Counted from the first letter of the stretch, positions 20,101 through 26,909 are shown. The stretch: 64,000 bases of DNA from UBA1181 sp045639525 (GCA_045639525.1 JAZUDI010000044.1:1-64000); one strand, 5' to 3'. Translations and numbers: made by a program. Notes: generated by a model from the sequence alone, not told the origin.

Positions 20101-21201
20101 TTGATCATCTCTCATCCAGACACTATCGTCATTAACGATACGATCATGGCTGGTGAGTCTTACTCAGCTTATGGATACACAATTGAGAATGCCGAGTTTG
20201 GTGTTTACTCTTACGACACTACTATCGTAGGAACATTGGGTTGTGATACTACTTACCACTTCACTGTGACTGCAACTGGTCGTGCGATTGTAATCGACAG
20301 TTTGGTTATCACAGGTGGTGAGGATGGCTACCATGGAAATGATGGTGGCAACGGCGGTAACGGTGGTAATGGCTCTGGTGATGGCGGTAACGGAGGCAAT
20401 GGCGGTAACGGCGAGGGCGGCAATGGCTCTGGCGATGGCGTTAAGATCAACGTTCACGGTGGTCTTTGGTTCTGTACCGGCGATTACGCTATGCTTAAGA
20501 TTTACGCAACCGGCGCCCCTTCGGAGGTCGCTTTGACCTACGATTCGCTCACAACAGCTGCTGGATTCGTTCCTGTTCAGACTACTTTGGATGCTGACGG
20601 ATCTGTACAGTTCTTTATCCCTGATACAACAAAGGCAGGTTCTTATGTGGCTTACGTTCAACTCTTCGGTGAGGGAATGGCTAGTCAAGTCGTGAAGGTT
20701 AACTTTAATGTAAGCTTGAGCGGCCAAGTCATTAAGCGTAAGTGGAACGATGTGGTTGTATGCAACAACTCTGATAGCTTGTTCGTGGCTTACCAATGGT
20801 ACCACAACAATGAGAAGATCGACGGCGCAACTGGTCAATACTACAATGAATTGACTGGTGTCGAGGGTACATACTCTTTGGATGTCGTAACCAAGTATGG
20901 AGATACACTCCACGTCTGCGGTAAGGACTTCGACTTGGTATTGCCTGAGTTCTCTATCACAGCTTACCCAGTTCCTGCTATCGCTAACCAGGAGCTCACT
21001 ATCCAAGTGATGGGTCTTACTAAGGATCAATTGAGTCACGCTAAGTTGGTTGTTTACTCAATCGACGGTACCGTGATGTATAAGGATTTCGATGGTTTGT
21101 ATGAATTGAATGTTCTTACATTGCCAATCGGAGATTATGTGGCAGTAGTGACTGTTGACAATGGTCTCAGCGCTAATTGCAAGATCTTGGTTAGACCATA
21201 A
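11173..21201 (+). CDS. Giant secreted repeat adhesin with beta-helix head and T9SS tail
   Basis: 3342 residues. A signal peptide ends near residue 26. Residues ~27-318 form a right-handed beta-helix with a 'choice-of-anchor Q' end (KDLAGLDRI ... GTIDQGAYEF). An Ig-like stretch follows, then a jelly-roll-like region about 530-790. From ~1264 to 2385 and ~2628 to 3035 run about 28 units of 45-70 residues, each ending G-C-D-S-I-V-T-L-x-L-T-I and most with a second Cys (ACDSFEWNG type). Two copies of a larger ~235-residue module lie at ~1029-1263 and ~2397-2627. A Gly/Asn hinge lies at ~3048-3090, and a T9SS-like tail at ~3260-3342 (ITAYPVPA ... GDYVAVV ... ILVRP). It is likely exported by T9SS and displayed as a long fibre. 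The OmpA-like gene follows after 45 bases. Ligand unknown. Confidence 0.85.
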   Translation: MTAKNRMLRVIFMILAFSLCWTDTFAKKVEVSTAAEFATAIAGDDGDTISITKSFSLASALTLQKPVTILGNGNTITRSTTASRRIIFNADVNVQNLTFDGSGTSSATYSFIYVNANKKVTMDESTSIRNSGNGTVLIVDGTLVGGVVLSNTTSRYYDLVTVALGGKVINTLFYANTVEGTNAYRNAVVTLEGGHLVNVSIVNNLLRGGNAGGTVSYATGVRSTNNNSRVINSIVSLNRNSQATAANTALYNLSASQVITSYTEYADPGFVSVADNNYALAPGSKCADKGTNSYNSEPKDLAGLDRISAGTIDQGAYEFQSCAHITASKSENLIIGERVVLEVKSVSAEYASLAYEFQWQSSRDGSTWSNIGRDANEARYIIDPVTDEIPYYRVNLVRKGGSRDVICTAYAPVLRFADPYVRFVASGYDRVVTHYSFEVPFGNEIKFGLEAINHAQIVDFKLSEKLLERTQSWSYDASEVENFMYKKKIEDAYEYTLSYSYRIGTVTTKKDTSFIVRPIYKCTGKSNQVIWFDDFGTFDKSANSGNGSYTYLAKTGDTTIARYTFNGNNRTIKSSNGNSYGATYAVPDFRNAVVGHNYSGANNFQVNDGYYVVCPSTHDAWSGHENYFGNFPDHTSGDFKGGMLGVNCRENSKNTRIYQRDFSVECDSSLVIFSCYVANFNQVDYSNISQRTDRFIDANVRLDIFEVDKAGKETLIGVAYSGDLLSREHDYDAVDGVDTYWSNLSAKFLGNAGVTYRIALTNNRNGGSGNDMLFDDISITACCPDMAISDNPSFVNENQNVEICGSDSSTYSIYAIMKDGTVATDYFVNPYYYLYQYREKGQMSWKNLVEGDDPYVTDNKYTIDLTTFPTGSECRVILARSTQRIEQILNHYNATLKYTDWNEEQRYPAVNCEEGIYGVAYGYSISYYPDLASLDADKVKVACPDQTFTFEYDPGEVWKERTWLDGSKAQVGTGTSFSAKKSSNEIDTYYFVVAGEGGACPDTTTFEARLNHSLAFDEVEDINANAAANCKASVELKSYKPDYSYCAPDEDKVLYSYNVNGGAWVDYADDAKAELADQDTVTWRAILFVKGDAVALDTVTLKQPAHISDKSEPIIDCATLSQEVELPAGKEFSGDVTFSVSASDIKNASTDNCTESANLKVNWNSYAGTELGSFGEITENVALNVYTNPKREIIWGVTDEAGNNSAPCIATYEVKKDKYDGPDGPYAVIRDTTICAGDFPYTWYGHTFTKSGETAEVGYALLKVSADDTYFRTLKTTACGSFEFNGEEYDKTGVYTVTMKNDGACDSVITLDLTILPVFESVEKIAACDSFEWNGVTYKTSGIYTETLTAKNGCDSIAQLDLKIGTSFYDTAQVAVANKYTWSETGVTYTKSGVYKHEMTTSDESKCDSIYVLDLTIYEPSYGDTTIYICQKELPYKYTAKFPGVKDVEEKSLVKDTVITYARENMGDSIITFHVNVLKETSADFTRALCRSEFPYTFDAAKNLVVYEPQSDTAFVIENRVGCDSTINLHIDILEASPITFVNETSCDSYVYRGETFTEDTAFVLTLKNVAGCDSVVDVKLTINHTLNTIEDLGEVCDSVEWHGNWYYATNNIATYTTSSNVTGCDSIVTLNVVVNHSVKTSDNLHLCTSQFDAEGKYAAPQWGKVFELPATIPAVLTDTFKTTTLKGCDSIVALNIYVDNSIDIHDTVIAKDRYTWPVTGTEYTASGVYNVAPTVNALGCDSAAQLALHIIPTKSAEKYDSACAMYVFRYGTEERKTTEDAVWTLKFEYDTTITMAPGKDIVVKGDSILTLHVKVNKPAVVNLPTFVVCEDTVWNGIHITDSGRYSFITTSTVTGCDSTTWAAFRVRRVTPFDTTVVACDEFTWDKNGVKYTASAEDAVHVPFSDGKCDSIIYNLHLTVNKSTEGDVNVSLPQSDLANYSVEGHKGFVPEAIKKADGSVVAVTLTSEEIAKNSFLSRFKNDANCDSTVNVHITLLESSDTTKLSDKICRADLPYALNVAGVDYNVYGDTMVMAKNKIGGDSIVTLALTINEANSERVVEDVCGLSFTWNGKTYTESAEDEYLTTNAAGCDSTVTLYLTLRKPTYKVESISACDSMLWNGVWYKESHIASAESIEKTFKVALGDETGETLPYYVEPTPNKAGCDSVVILDLTITKTVYGTVKSETSCDAFQWLATDEHPDGIYTESGLYEARTTSHLSNCDSVAYIDLTILKSTSLDTVLKVCENKPMVFDGKSIQGDTTFVIENKAGCDSIINVTVQTFPVYDTTISIVTCDTVVEWLGETYKASGSYSKTLKTKACDCDSVVTLNLTINPSPVVNLTETACGRYELNGKYYTESGIVKDTFTSVHGCDSIVIVDLTVTKMELIAPDTVKVLAGEDCKSEVNLDQMKPTINFCDPTAEADYSYSMDSLVWSVVTPNGTATVENGDTIYWRVDLSDQVGKLDSLVMKQIVSVVDSTEPQFLEDCSAWVSVYKVTDTITGNVSFTLGTEAILSKVKDNCSDNASLDVQWDINGAGFVSVKKDSTFTLNAYKGDSVSISWKVVDASGNESAVCEKVYEIERDTTGEDGEKYSIIRDTVICSNDMPFSWHGATFENDGDTAHVGTTLLNVHVNKSFFVTDTVVICDSYIWRDGVTYTESNNTAIYNKANAGTCDSVYTLNLTILKSTKLDTTITVCESQLPVALGASVISSDSTFQLVNAAGCDSLVNVKLNVIPTKRDTANELACVSYVWAGKTLTESGVYSDTLTSNAGCDSISVLNLTIAQPAYDTIVAKNVCHAFTMNGVAYTESGIYNDTLQTVQGCDSIVTLDLTIAPVLYDTVSMRIYCGSLVWNGKEYFETGVYNDTLVSSAYGCDSIVTLDFVNAPLHYNIELTTCEGLAADFKGIAITQDTVLSVADENDGCDVIYNVTLHVTPAFSGDTALVQACESYDWNGLTLTESGLYRDTITSVNGCDSVALLRLIISHPDTIVINDTIMAGESYSAYGYTIENAEFGVYSYDTTIVGTLGCDTTYHFTVTATGRAIVIDSLVITGGEDGYHGNDGGNGGNGGNGSGDGGNGGNGGNGEGGNGSGDGVKINVHGGLWFCTGDYAMLKIYATGAPSEVALTYDSLTTAAGFVPVQTTLDADGSVQFFIPDTTKAGSYVAYVQLFGEGMASQVVKVNFNVSLSGQVIKRKWNDVVVCNNSDSLFVAYQWYHNNEKIDGATGQYYNELTGVEGTYSLDVVTKYGDTLHVCGKDFDLVLPEFSITAYPVPAIANQELTIQVMGLTKDQLSHAKLVVYSIDGTVMYKDFDGLYELNVLTLPIGDYVAVVTVDNGLSANCKILVRP
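14257..14961 (+). repeat. Large adhesin module, copy A
   Basis: Encodes residues ~1029-1263: CKASVELKSYKPDYSYC, then a dyad of Ig-like domains, GVTDEAGNNSAPC, a linker DKYDGPDGPYAVIRDT and ICAGDFPYTWYGHTF. The same order of motifs recurs about 4.1 kb downstream. Confidence 0.8.
14962..18330 (+). repeat. Cys-Asp-Ser repeat block 1 (about 20 units)
   Basis: About twenty degenerate protein repeats of 45-70 residues, each closing with (G/K/N)CDS(I/V/T)-x-x-L-x-(L/V)-T-(I/V). Most units carry two Cys, one near the start and one in the closing motif, suggesting a disulfide in each domain after export. Units 4, 10 and 14 have GDS in place of CDS. Confidence 0.85.
18361..19053 (+). repeat. Large adhesin module, copy B
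   Basis: Encodes residues ~2397-2627: CKSEVNLDQMKPTINFC, Ig-like dyad, KVVDASGNESAVC, linker DTTGEDGEKYSIIRDT, ICSNDMPFSWHGATF. Motif order and spacing match copy A, while the DNA has clearly diverged, so this is an old internal duplication. Confidence 0.8.
19054..20280 (+). repeat. Cys-Asp-Ser repeat block 2 (about 8 units)
   Basis: Eight further units of the same family. Those near 19,500-19,800 are the most alike, several ending GCDSIVTLD. The last two units drift to GCDV and GCDTT. Confidence 0.8.
20314..20440 (+). repeat. Gly/Asn-rich hinge repeat
   Basis: About 42 codons of GGNGGNG-type sequence built from GGTAAC/GGCAAT-like 6- and 9-base units. In the protein it separates the repeat stalk from the C-terminal domains. 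Such a tract can expand or shrink by slippage without breaking the frame. Confidence 0.85.
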
Positions 21202-21246
21202 TGGTTAGTTGTAGTATAAACGTAAGAAAATAAATAATTAAAGGAT

Positions 21247-22620
21247 ATGAAAAGAATTAGTTTGATTCTGTTGGGACTCTCGTTGAGTAGTTTCCTATTT
21301 GGACAGAGTGAGCTTCTTACTTTGAGTGTAGGCGGTGGCCTACACTCACTGAAGCACGAACCAAAATTCCCTGATAAGAATGAATTGGGTGAGTGTTTCG
21401 GTGATGGAAAACTTTCCGCGGGTGCTACATTCAGCGTCCGTTATCACCACTTCTTCAAAGATAGACATTGGGGTATTGGTACTGGTGCTGATGTCTCTTA
21501 CTACACCGCTACCTCTTTGTTGGATGGTGTGGAGAACACGACTATCTTTGATAAGTACAACAACGAGAACTATGAGAATAGTTTCGAGTTCGTTGGTTGG
21601 GAGGAGCGTCAACGCTCATTGACTTTGGAGATTCCGTTGGGCGTTTACTTCCGTACCGACTTTACAGAGAAGTTGGGCTTTGTGGTAGGCTTGGGTCCTA
21701 AGTTCATTATGCCTTTGCGCTCTCGTTTTGAGATCAAGGAGGGTTCTTATGAGATTACTGGATACTACCCAGCTGATAATGTTACGTTTGAGCACTTGGA
21801 GCACCATGGATTCTATGACAACAGCCCTCGCTTCAAGGATGGTATCTCTACCAAACCTGTATTCGCCGCTTATGTGGAGGCTGGTTTGAACATTAAGTTC
21901 ACCGAGAAGGTTTATGGTTATGTCGGCGCATATTTCAACTATGGTATTACCGATATGGCTAAGGCTCACGACGCTATAGGCAATGTGATCCGTGACGATT
22001 TCAAGGGTGGTTACCAAGGTTTGTTGAACTCTACAGCTGTGGATCAAGCCAATTACATGGCGGCTGGTGTCAAGATCGGTGTGACTTTGCCATTCGGCAA
22101 GAAGGTAGAGGAGCCAATCGACTCTACATTGTTGGAGGAGCCTCAACCGTTGACTGCTTTGGTAGAGCCTGCGGATTCTTCCGCTGTCTTGGATAGCTCC
22201 GCTGCTGCTGTCATCGAGATCGATCCTGATGATTACAGACGTGCTATCAGCGCTTTGGGTGATATCAACAACACAGTTCACTTTAAGTTAGGATCCGCTA
22301 AGTTGCTTAAGTCAAAAGTATTGTCGGAGGGTATCCAACAAGTGGCTGAGTTTATGCACAAGTATCCAAACGTGAAGTTGGAGGTGGATGGACACACTTG
22401 TATCTTGGGTACTGAGTCTATCAATAATAACTTGGGTATCGCTCGTGCGAACAGTTTGATCGCACCATTGATCAAGGCGGGTGCTCCTCGAGAGAACATC
22501 GTCACCACTTCTAAGTCATACCATGAGCCAGTCGCTTCCAATGTGGCGGAAACTGGACGTGAGTTGAACAGACGTGCGGTGCTTAAGTTCATCATTAGCG
22601 ATAAGATCGGTAAAAAATAA
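21247..22620 (+). CDS. OmpA-family protein with N-terminal beta-barrel, adhesin partner
   Basis: 457 residues. A signal peptide ends near residue 20 (FLFGQ). Residues ~21-290 look like an outer-membrane barrel (GVGLGP-type glycine/aromatic strands), then a Pro/Glu/Ala linker ~290-330, then an OmpA C-terminal domain ~340-457 with VHFKLGSAKL, LEVDGHTC and NNLGIARANSL, ending ELNRRAVLKFI. The usual GHTD Asp, which helps hold peptidoglycan, is Cys385 here, while the second ligand Arg (LGIARA) is kept. It starts 45 bases after the giant adhesin, so the two are surely cotranscribed. By analogy with SprB/SprF it may anchor or guide the adhesin; that is inference. Confidence 0.85.
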   Translation: MKRISLILLGLSLSSFLFGQSELLTLSVGGGLHSLKHEPKFPDKNELGECFGDGKLSAGATFSVRYHHFFKDRHWGIGTGADVSYYTATSLLDGVENTTIFDKYNNENYENSFEFVGWEERQRSLTLEIPLGVYFRTDFTEKLGFVVGLGPKFIMPLRSRFEIKEGSYEITGYYPADNVTFEHLEHHGFYDNSPRFKDGISTKPVFAAYVEAGLNIKFTEKVYGYVGAYFNYGITDMAKAHDAIGNVIRDDFKGGYQGLLNSTAVDQANYMAAGVKIGVTLPFGKKVEEPIDSTLLEEPQPLTALVEPADSSAVLDSSAAAVIEIDPDDYRRAISALGDINNTVHFKLGSAKLLKSKVLSEGIQQVAEFMHKYPNVKLEVDGHTCILGTESINNNLGIARANSLIAPLIKAGAPRENIVTTSKSYHEPVASNVAETGRELNRRAVLKFIISDKIGKK

Positions 22621-22639
22621 TATCGACTATTCTTTAGGG

Positions 22640-22675
22640 AAGGGCTTGCCGGTTGGTAAGCCCTTTCTTTTTGTT
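22640..22675 (+). terminator. Terminator of the adhesin/OmpA operon
   Basis: Stem AAGGGCTT / AAGCCCTT around loop GCCGGTTGGT, followed by a T-rich run. Confidence 0.85.
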
Positions 22676-22806
22676 GTCATATTCCCGACTAATCCCTCTT
22701 ACGATGCGTCTGATTGTCTAATAAAATTTATGATTAAAACAATATCATTATTTTTTACATTGTGGAATTTAAAAAGTAAATTTGCATTAACTAAATGTTT
22801 TACTAA

Positions 22807-23631
22807 ATGAATAAGATAGTCGCTAAAGAACACTTTTCTGAGAATGTGGTGAAGTTGGTGGTGGAAGCACCATTGATCGCCAAGTCTCGTAAAGCAGGAC
22901 ATTTCGTGATTGTCCGTGTTGGAGAAAAGGGTGAACGTATTCCGTTGACGATTGCGGATGCGGATGTTGAGAAGGGTACCATTACGCTTGTCGCTCAAAA
23001 AATCGGTGTCTCTACCCATAAGCTTTGCGCTTTGAATGTGGGCGATGAGATCACGGATGTTGTAGGACCATTGGGTAAGGCTACTCACATCGAGAACTTT
23101 GGTACGGTGGTATGTGCGGGAGGTGGCGTTGGTGTCGCTCCGCTTCTTCCGATTGTAAAGGCTATGAAGGCTGCTGGCAACCGTGTCGTTACTGTTTTGG
23201 CTGCGCGTAACAAGGATTTGATCATTCTTGAAGATGAGATGAGACAGGCCTCCGATGAGGTGATCATCATGACCGATGACGGTTCTGCTGGCAAGAAGGG
23301 TCTTGTCACTGAAGGCGTGGAGAGCGTAATCAAGAGAGAGAAGGTAGATCTTTGTGTCACCATCGGACCTGCTATTATGATGAAGTTCGTCTCTTTGCTT
23401 ACGAAGAAATATGAATTGCCTACCGTCGCTTCCCTTAACACCATCATGGTGGATGGAACCGGTATGTGTGGCGCTTGTCGTTTGACTGTTGGTGGAAAGA
23501 CCAAGTTCGTCTGTGTGGATGGACCTGAGTTCGACGCCCACCAGGTGGATTTCGACGAGATGTTGATGCGTATGGGAGCCTACAAGGAGTTGGAGCAGGC
23601 GGATTTCGCTAACAAAATTTTAAAGAAGTAG
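22807..23631 (+). CDS. nfnA: NfnA-like ferredoxin:NADP oxidoreductase small subunit (FAD/2Fe-2S)
   Basis: 274 residues. Ferredoxin reductase-type FAD domain (AGHFVIVRV, RIPLTIAD), NAD-binding domain with CAGGGVGVAPLLPI near residue 103, and a C-terminal 2Fe-2S cysteine set in GTGMCGACRLTVGG plus FVCVDGPEFDAH. This is the small subunit of NADH-dependent ferredoxin:NADP oxidoreductase, which couples NADPH oxidation to NAD and ferredoxin reduction by electron bifurcation, or the reverse. The neighbouring nfnB begins five bases after the stop. An exact -7 element (TAAATTTG, 22777-22784) lies close upstream. A sulfide dehydrogenase or PyrK-like role is the main alternative. Confidence 0.85.
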   Translation: MNKIVAKEHFSENVVKLVVEAPLIAKSRKAGHFVIVRVGEKGERIPLTIADADVEKGTITLVAQKIGVSTHKLCALNVGDEITDVVGPLGKATHIENFGTVVCAGGGVGVAPLLPIVKAMKAAGNRVVTVLAARNKDLIILEDEMRQASDEVIIMTDDGSAGKKGLVTEGVESVIKREKVDLCVTIGPAIMMKFVSLLTKKYELPTVASLNTIMVDGTGMCGACRLTVGGKTKFVCVDGPEFDAHQVDFDEMLMRMGAYKELEQADFANKILKK

Positions 23632-23635
23632 TAGT

Positions 23636-25084
23636 ATGGCAGAAGATAGAAACGAGGCTTGGCGCGAGGAATTGCGCAAGTCGACCAAAAATAGTGAAAG
23701 ATTACAGATCCCTCGTATCCACATGAATGAGCTTAATGCCCATTTCCGTGCGAGAACCCGTGACGAGGTGAATCAAGGTCTTACTTTGGAGCAGGCGCTT
23801 CAAGAGGCAAAACGTTGCTTGGATTGTCCTAACCCTACTTGTATGAAGGGTTGTCCGGTCTCTATCAACATTCCTGGCTTCATTAAAAATATTGAGCGTG
23901 GAGAGGTGCTTGAGGCTGCCAAGGTATTGAAGCAGACCAGCGCTTTGCCTGCTGTTTGTGGACGTGTTTGTCCGCAAGAGAAACAGTGCGAATCACAATG
24001 TTCTTATAAGATCAACTTTAAGAAGGATCCTGTCGCAATCGGTTATTTGGAGCGTTTTGCTGCTGATTATGAACGTGAGAGCGGTCATATGTCTCTCCCT
24101 GAGGTAGCTGCGAAGAATGGCAAGAAAGTGGCTGTTGTAGGTTCTGGACCTGCGGGATTGTCTTTCGCTGGAGATATGGCGAAGAAGGGATATTCTGTTA
24201 CTGTATTCGAGGCATTGCACGAGATTGGCGGTGTGTTGAAATATGGTATTCCAGAGTTCCGTTTGCCTAATAACATTGTTGATGTCGAGATCGAAGGTCT
24301 TCGTGGCATGGGTGTCGAGTTCGTGAAGGACTGCATCGTCGGCAAGACTATTTCTATGGAGGATTTGAAGGCGGAAGGTTTCCAAGGCGTATTCGTGGCA
24401 AGTGGAGCGGGCCTTCCTCGCTTTATGAATATCCCTGGCGAGAACTTGATCGGTGTGATGTCTTCCAATGAGTATTTGACTCGTGTGAATTTGATGGATG
24501 CCTCTAATGAGGAGAGTGATACACCCGTGTTGAATGGTATGAATGTGGCAGTCATCGGTGGTGGTAACACTGCTATGGACTCTGTCCGTACCGCACTTCG
24601 TATGGGTGCCAACCGCGCGATGATCGTTTACCGTCGTTCCGAGGAGGAGATGCCTGCTCGTTTGGAGGAGGTAAAGCATGCCAAGGAAGAGGGTGTCGAG
24701 TTTATGACGCTTCACAATCCTGTAGAGTATTTGGGTGATGAGAAGGGTAGAGTGAAGACCATGCGACTCCAAGTAATGGAGTTGGGTGAGCCTGATGCTT
24801 CCGGACGTCGTAGCCCAGTACCTGTCGAGGGTAAGATCATCGATGTGGATGTGGATGTTGTCATCGTTAGTATCGGTGTCTCTCCAAACCCAATCGTTCC
24901 AAACAGTGTGGAAGGTTTGGATGTGAGCCCTAAGGGAACGATTGTTGTGGGTGAGAATATGCAATCCTCTATACCAACCATCTTTGCGGGTGGTGACATC
25001 GTTCGTGGTGGCGCTACTGTGATTTTGGCGATGGGTGATGGCCGTGCAGCGGCTAAGGCGATGGATGAGTATTTGAATAAATAA
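23636..25084 (+). CDS. nfnB: NfnB-like large subunit, GltD-related flavoprotein
   Basis: 482 residues. An N-terminal iron-sulfur domain has CLDCPNPTCMKGCPV (about residue 61) and CGRVCPQEKQCESQC (about 104), then FAD-binding VVGSGPAGLSFAGD near 166 and NADPH-binding VIGGGNTAMDSVRTALRMGA near 310, ending TIFAGGDIVRGGATVI. The family is often annotated as glutamate synthase (NADPH) small subunit, but no GltB large subunit is present and the partner is nfnA, so the bifurcating transhydrogenase is the better call. It shares a terminator with convergent dnaB. Confidence 0.85.
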   Translation: MAEDRNEAWREELRKSTKNSERLQIPRIHMNELNAHFRARTRDEVNQGLTLEQALQEAKRCLDCPNPTCMKGCPVSINIPGFIKNIERGEVLEAAKVLKQTSALPAVCGRVCPQEKQCESQCSYKINFKKDPVAIGYLERFAADYERESGHMSLPEVAAKNGKKVAVVGSGPAGLSFAGDMAKKGYSVTVFEALHEIGGVLKYGIPEFRLPNNIVDVEIEGLRGMGVEFVKDCIVGKTISMEDLKAEGFQGVFVASGAGLPRFMNIPGENLIGVMSSNEYLTRVNLMDASNEESDTPVLNGMNVAVIGGGNTAMDSVRTALRMGANRAMIVYRRSEEEMPARLEEVKHAKEEGVEFMTLHNPVEYLGDEKGRVKTMRLQVMELGEPDASGRRSPVPVEGKIIDVDVDVVIVSIGVSPNPIVPNSVEGLDVSPKGTIVVGENMQSSIPTIFAGGDIVRGGATVILAMGDGRAAAKAMDEYLNK

Positions 25085-25145
25085 TTCGCGTAGGGCTTGG
25101 GCGTAATCATTTATGCCCTGGGTCAAATAGCGGTTCGTGTGTATA

Positions 25146-25178
25146 AAAAAAGAGAGTCTTACGGCTCTCTTTTTTTGT
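25146..25178. terminator. Bidirectional terminator nfnAB / dnaB
   Basis: AAAAAGAGAG / CTCTCTTTTT hairpin with loop TCTTACGG; A-run and T-run on both sides serve both convergent genes. Confidence 0.85.
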
Positions 25179-25198
25179 GCATATTCTTCAGTTGAAGA

Positions 25199-26755
25199 TT
25201 AGTAAGGTACGTTCATTTCTCCGTTTCCTGGTAGCGGTGGCATACTGCCGAACATCTCTTCCGCATCGCTGAATGATGGTTGTGACGGCATGCCGTTTAT
25301 CTTGGAGTCGAATGACTTGATAGGCGTCGCCTCTCTGTTCAAGAAATCTTCGTCCAAGTTTTGGAATCTTGCCAATTCGTTTCTGAAACGTAGTCTAACA
25401 TCTCCCGTCGCACCATTACGGTGCTTGGCGATGATGATTTCTGCGATTCCTTTGAGAGATTCTCCCGTGTTAGGATCTTCGTTGATTTTGTAATATTCGG
25501 GACGGTGGATGAAGAGCACCATGTCGGCGTCTTGCTCAATAGCTCCTGATTCACGCAAGTCTGACAACTGAGGACGTTTGTCGCCGCCCTCCTTCTTCTC
25601 TACCGAACGGTTCAACTGAGACAAGGCGATGATTGGAATATCGAGCTCCTTGGCCAATTGTTTCAATGAACGGGAGATCATGCTGACCTCTTGCTCACGG
25701 CTACCGAATTTCATTCCGCTGGCGTTCATCAACTGCAAGTAGTCGATGATGATGCACTTTACGTTGTGCTCCTTCACCAAACGTCTTGCCTTGGTGTTTA
25801 ACTCCATGACGGAGAGTCCTGCGGAGTCGTCCAAGAAGATAGGCATCTCCTCCAACTTTCTGGAGCGTTGCATGAGGTTGTTCCAATCCTCTGAACTGAG
25901 TTTACCTGTTTTGATCTTCTCTCCGGGAATTTCGCATACATTGACGAGCAGACGGTTCACCAACTGCACGTTTGCCATTTCAAGGGAGAACACGGCAATC
26001 GGGTTTCCTGATTCGGCCATATTCCTCGCCATAGAGAGCACGAAGGCGGTCTTACCCATGGCAGGACGGGCTGCGATGATGACGAGGTCGGAACGTTGCC
26101 AGCCAGAGGTCATCTTGTCTAATTCGGTGAATCCGCTTGGAATACCACTCATACCGTCAGAACGCTTGGAGGCGTCCTCCACACGCTTGATGGCCTCTTT
26201 GATGACCGGCTGGATATCGGTAAAGTCTCGTTTTGCGCTGCTGGTGGCGATTTCGAAGAGCATTCCCTCCGCACGTTGTACCAATGCGTCGATATCCGTG
26301 TCTGGATCGTAGGCGTCCTTGCAGATGTCCGTTGAGAAGTGAATCATTTGTCTGGCGAGCGCTTTCTGCGCCAAGATGCGGGAGTGGTACTCGATGTGTA
26401 CCGCGGAGTTGACCTTGGCGGTCAGTTGGGCGATGTAGTATTCCCCGCCAGCCTCTTCCAACTTCTTCTCCTTTCTCAATTGCTCGCATACAGTTAGGAT
26501 ATCGACCGGCTTTTGGTACTGGGCCAAGGTGTTGATCGCCTTGAATATGGTGCGGTTCGCCTCCTTGTAGAAGCAATCCTCCTTCAAGATGTCGCTCACG
26601 ATGCTGAAAGCATCCTTTTCGATCAAGAGCGAACCGAGGACAGCCTCCTCCAACTCCAAAGCTTGCGGTGGCAATTTCGTATATTCGTTTGGCACTTTGG
26701 ACGTATTGTCGTTGGATCGGTACCTTCTTTTTGCGTTATCTGTATTTTCTGCCAT
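25199..26755 (-). CDS. dnaB: Replicative DNA helicase DnaB
   Basis: 518 residues, normal length. The N-terminal domain (PPQALELEEAVLGSLLIE) is followed by the RecA-like ATPase: Walker A RPAMGKTAFVLSMARN near residue 233, Walker B CIIIDYLQLM near 340, ISRSLKQLAKELDIPIIALS, QLSDLRESGAIEQDAD and the arginine-finger region GDVRLRF. The ring helicase unwinds DNA at the fork and recruits primase. No intein is present. An exact -7 element (TAACTTTG on the minus strand, plus 26775-26782) lies just upstream. The acidic, Pro/Met-rich C-terminus is not conserved. Confidence 0.96.
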   Translation of the reverse strand: MAENTDNAKRRYRSNDNTSKVPNEYTKLPPQALELEEAVLGSLLIEKDAFSIVSDILKEDCFYKEANRTIFKAINTLAQYQKPVDILTVCEQLRKEKKLEEAGGEYYIAQLTAKVNSAVHIEYHSRILAQKALARQMIHFSTDICKDAYDPDTDIDALVQRAEGMLFEIATSSAKRDFTDIQPVIKEAIKRVEDASKRSDGMSGIPSGFTELDKMTSGWQRSDLVIIAARPAMGKTAFVLSMARNMAESGNPIAVFSLEMANVQLVNRLLVNVCEIPGEKIKTGKLSSEDWNNLMQRSRKLEEMPIFLDDSAGLSVMELNTKARRLVKEHNVKCIIIDYLQLMNASGMKFGSREQEVSMISRSLKQLAKELDIPIIALSQLNRSVEKKEGGDKRPQLSDLRESGAIEQDADMVLFIHRPEYYKINEDPNTGESLKGIAEIIIAKHRNGATGDVRLRFRNELARFQNLDEDFLNREATPIKSFDSKINGMPSQPSFSDAEEMFGSMPPLPGNGEMNVPY

Positions 26756-26857
26756 AATCTAATATTGTGTATGGCAAAGTTATATTTTTTTTGTCTGGGG
26801 AGGAAGTGTCGGTGTGTTTAAGTATCAACACTGTTTCAACAGAGACGTATGGCGGAA

Positions 26858-26880
26858 AGACGAACGAATCGTCTCTTTTT
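26858..26880 (+). terminator. Orphan terminator-like hairpin
   Basis: AGACGA-ACGAA-TCGTCT followed by CTTTTT, between the divergent starts of dnaB and the CrtI-like gene, with no recognised gene before it. It may end a short leader or small RNA, or be chance. Confidence 0.4.
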
Positions 26881-26909
26881 GCGATTTTTTTATTATTTTT
26901 CGCTCGGAA

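Noticed and set aside
14257..20280. Repeats considered as a CRISPR-like or DNA-level tandem array
   Set aside because: The repeats are conserved as protein, with variable unit length and diverged DNA, inside one open frame; there are no constant DNA repeats with spacers.
20164..20536. Ala/Met/Thr-rich ORFs around the Gly hinge
   Set aside because: They are out-of-frame readings of the GGN repeat; the adhesin frame is continuous on both sides.
23993..25126. 377-codon minus-strand ORF opposite nfnB
   Set aside because: nfnB has complete iron-sulfur, FAD and NADPH motifs; the minus ORF is His/Thr-rich antisense noise.
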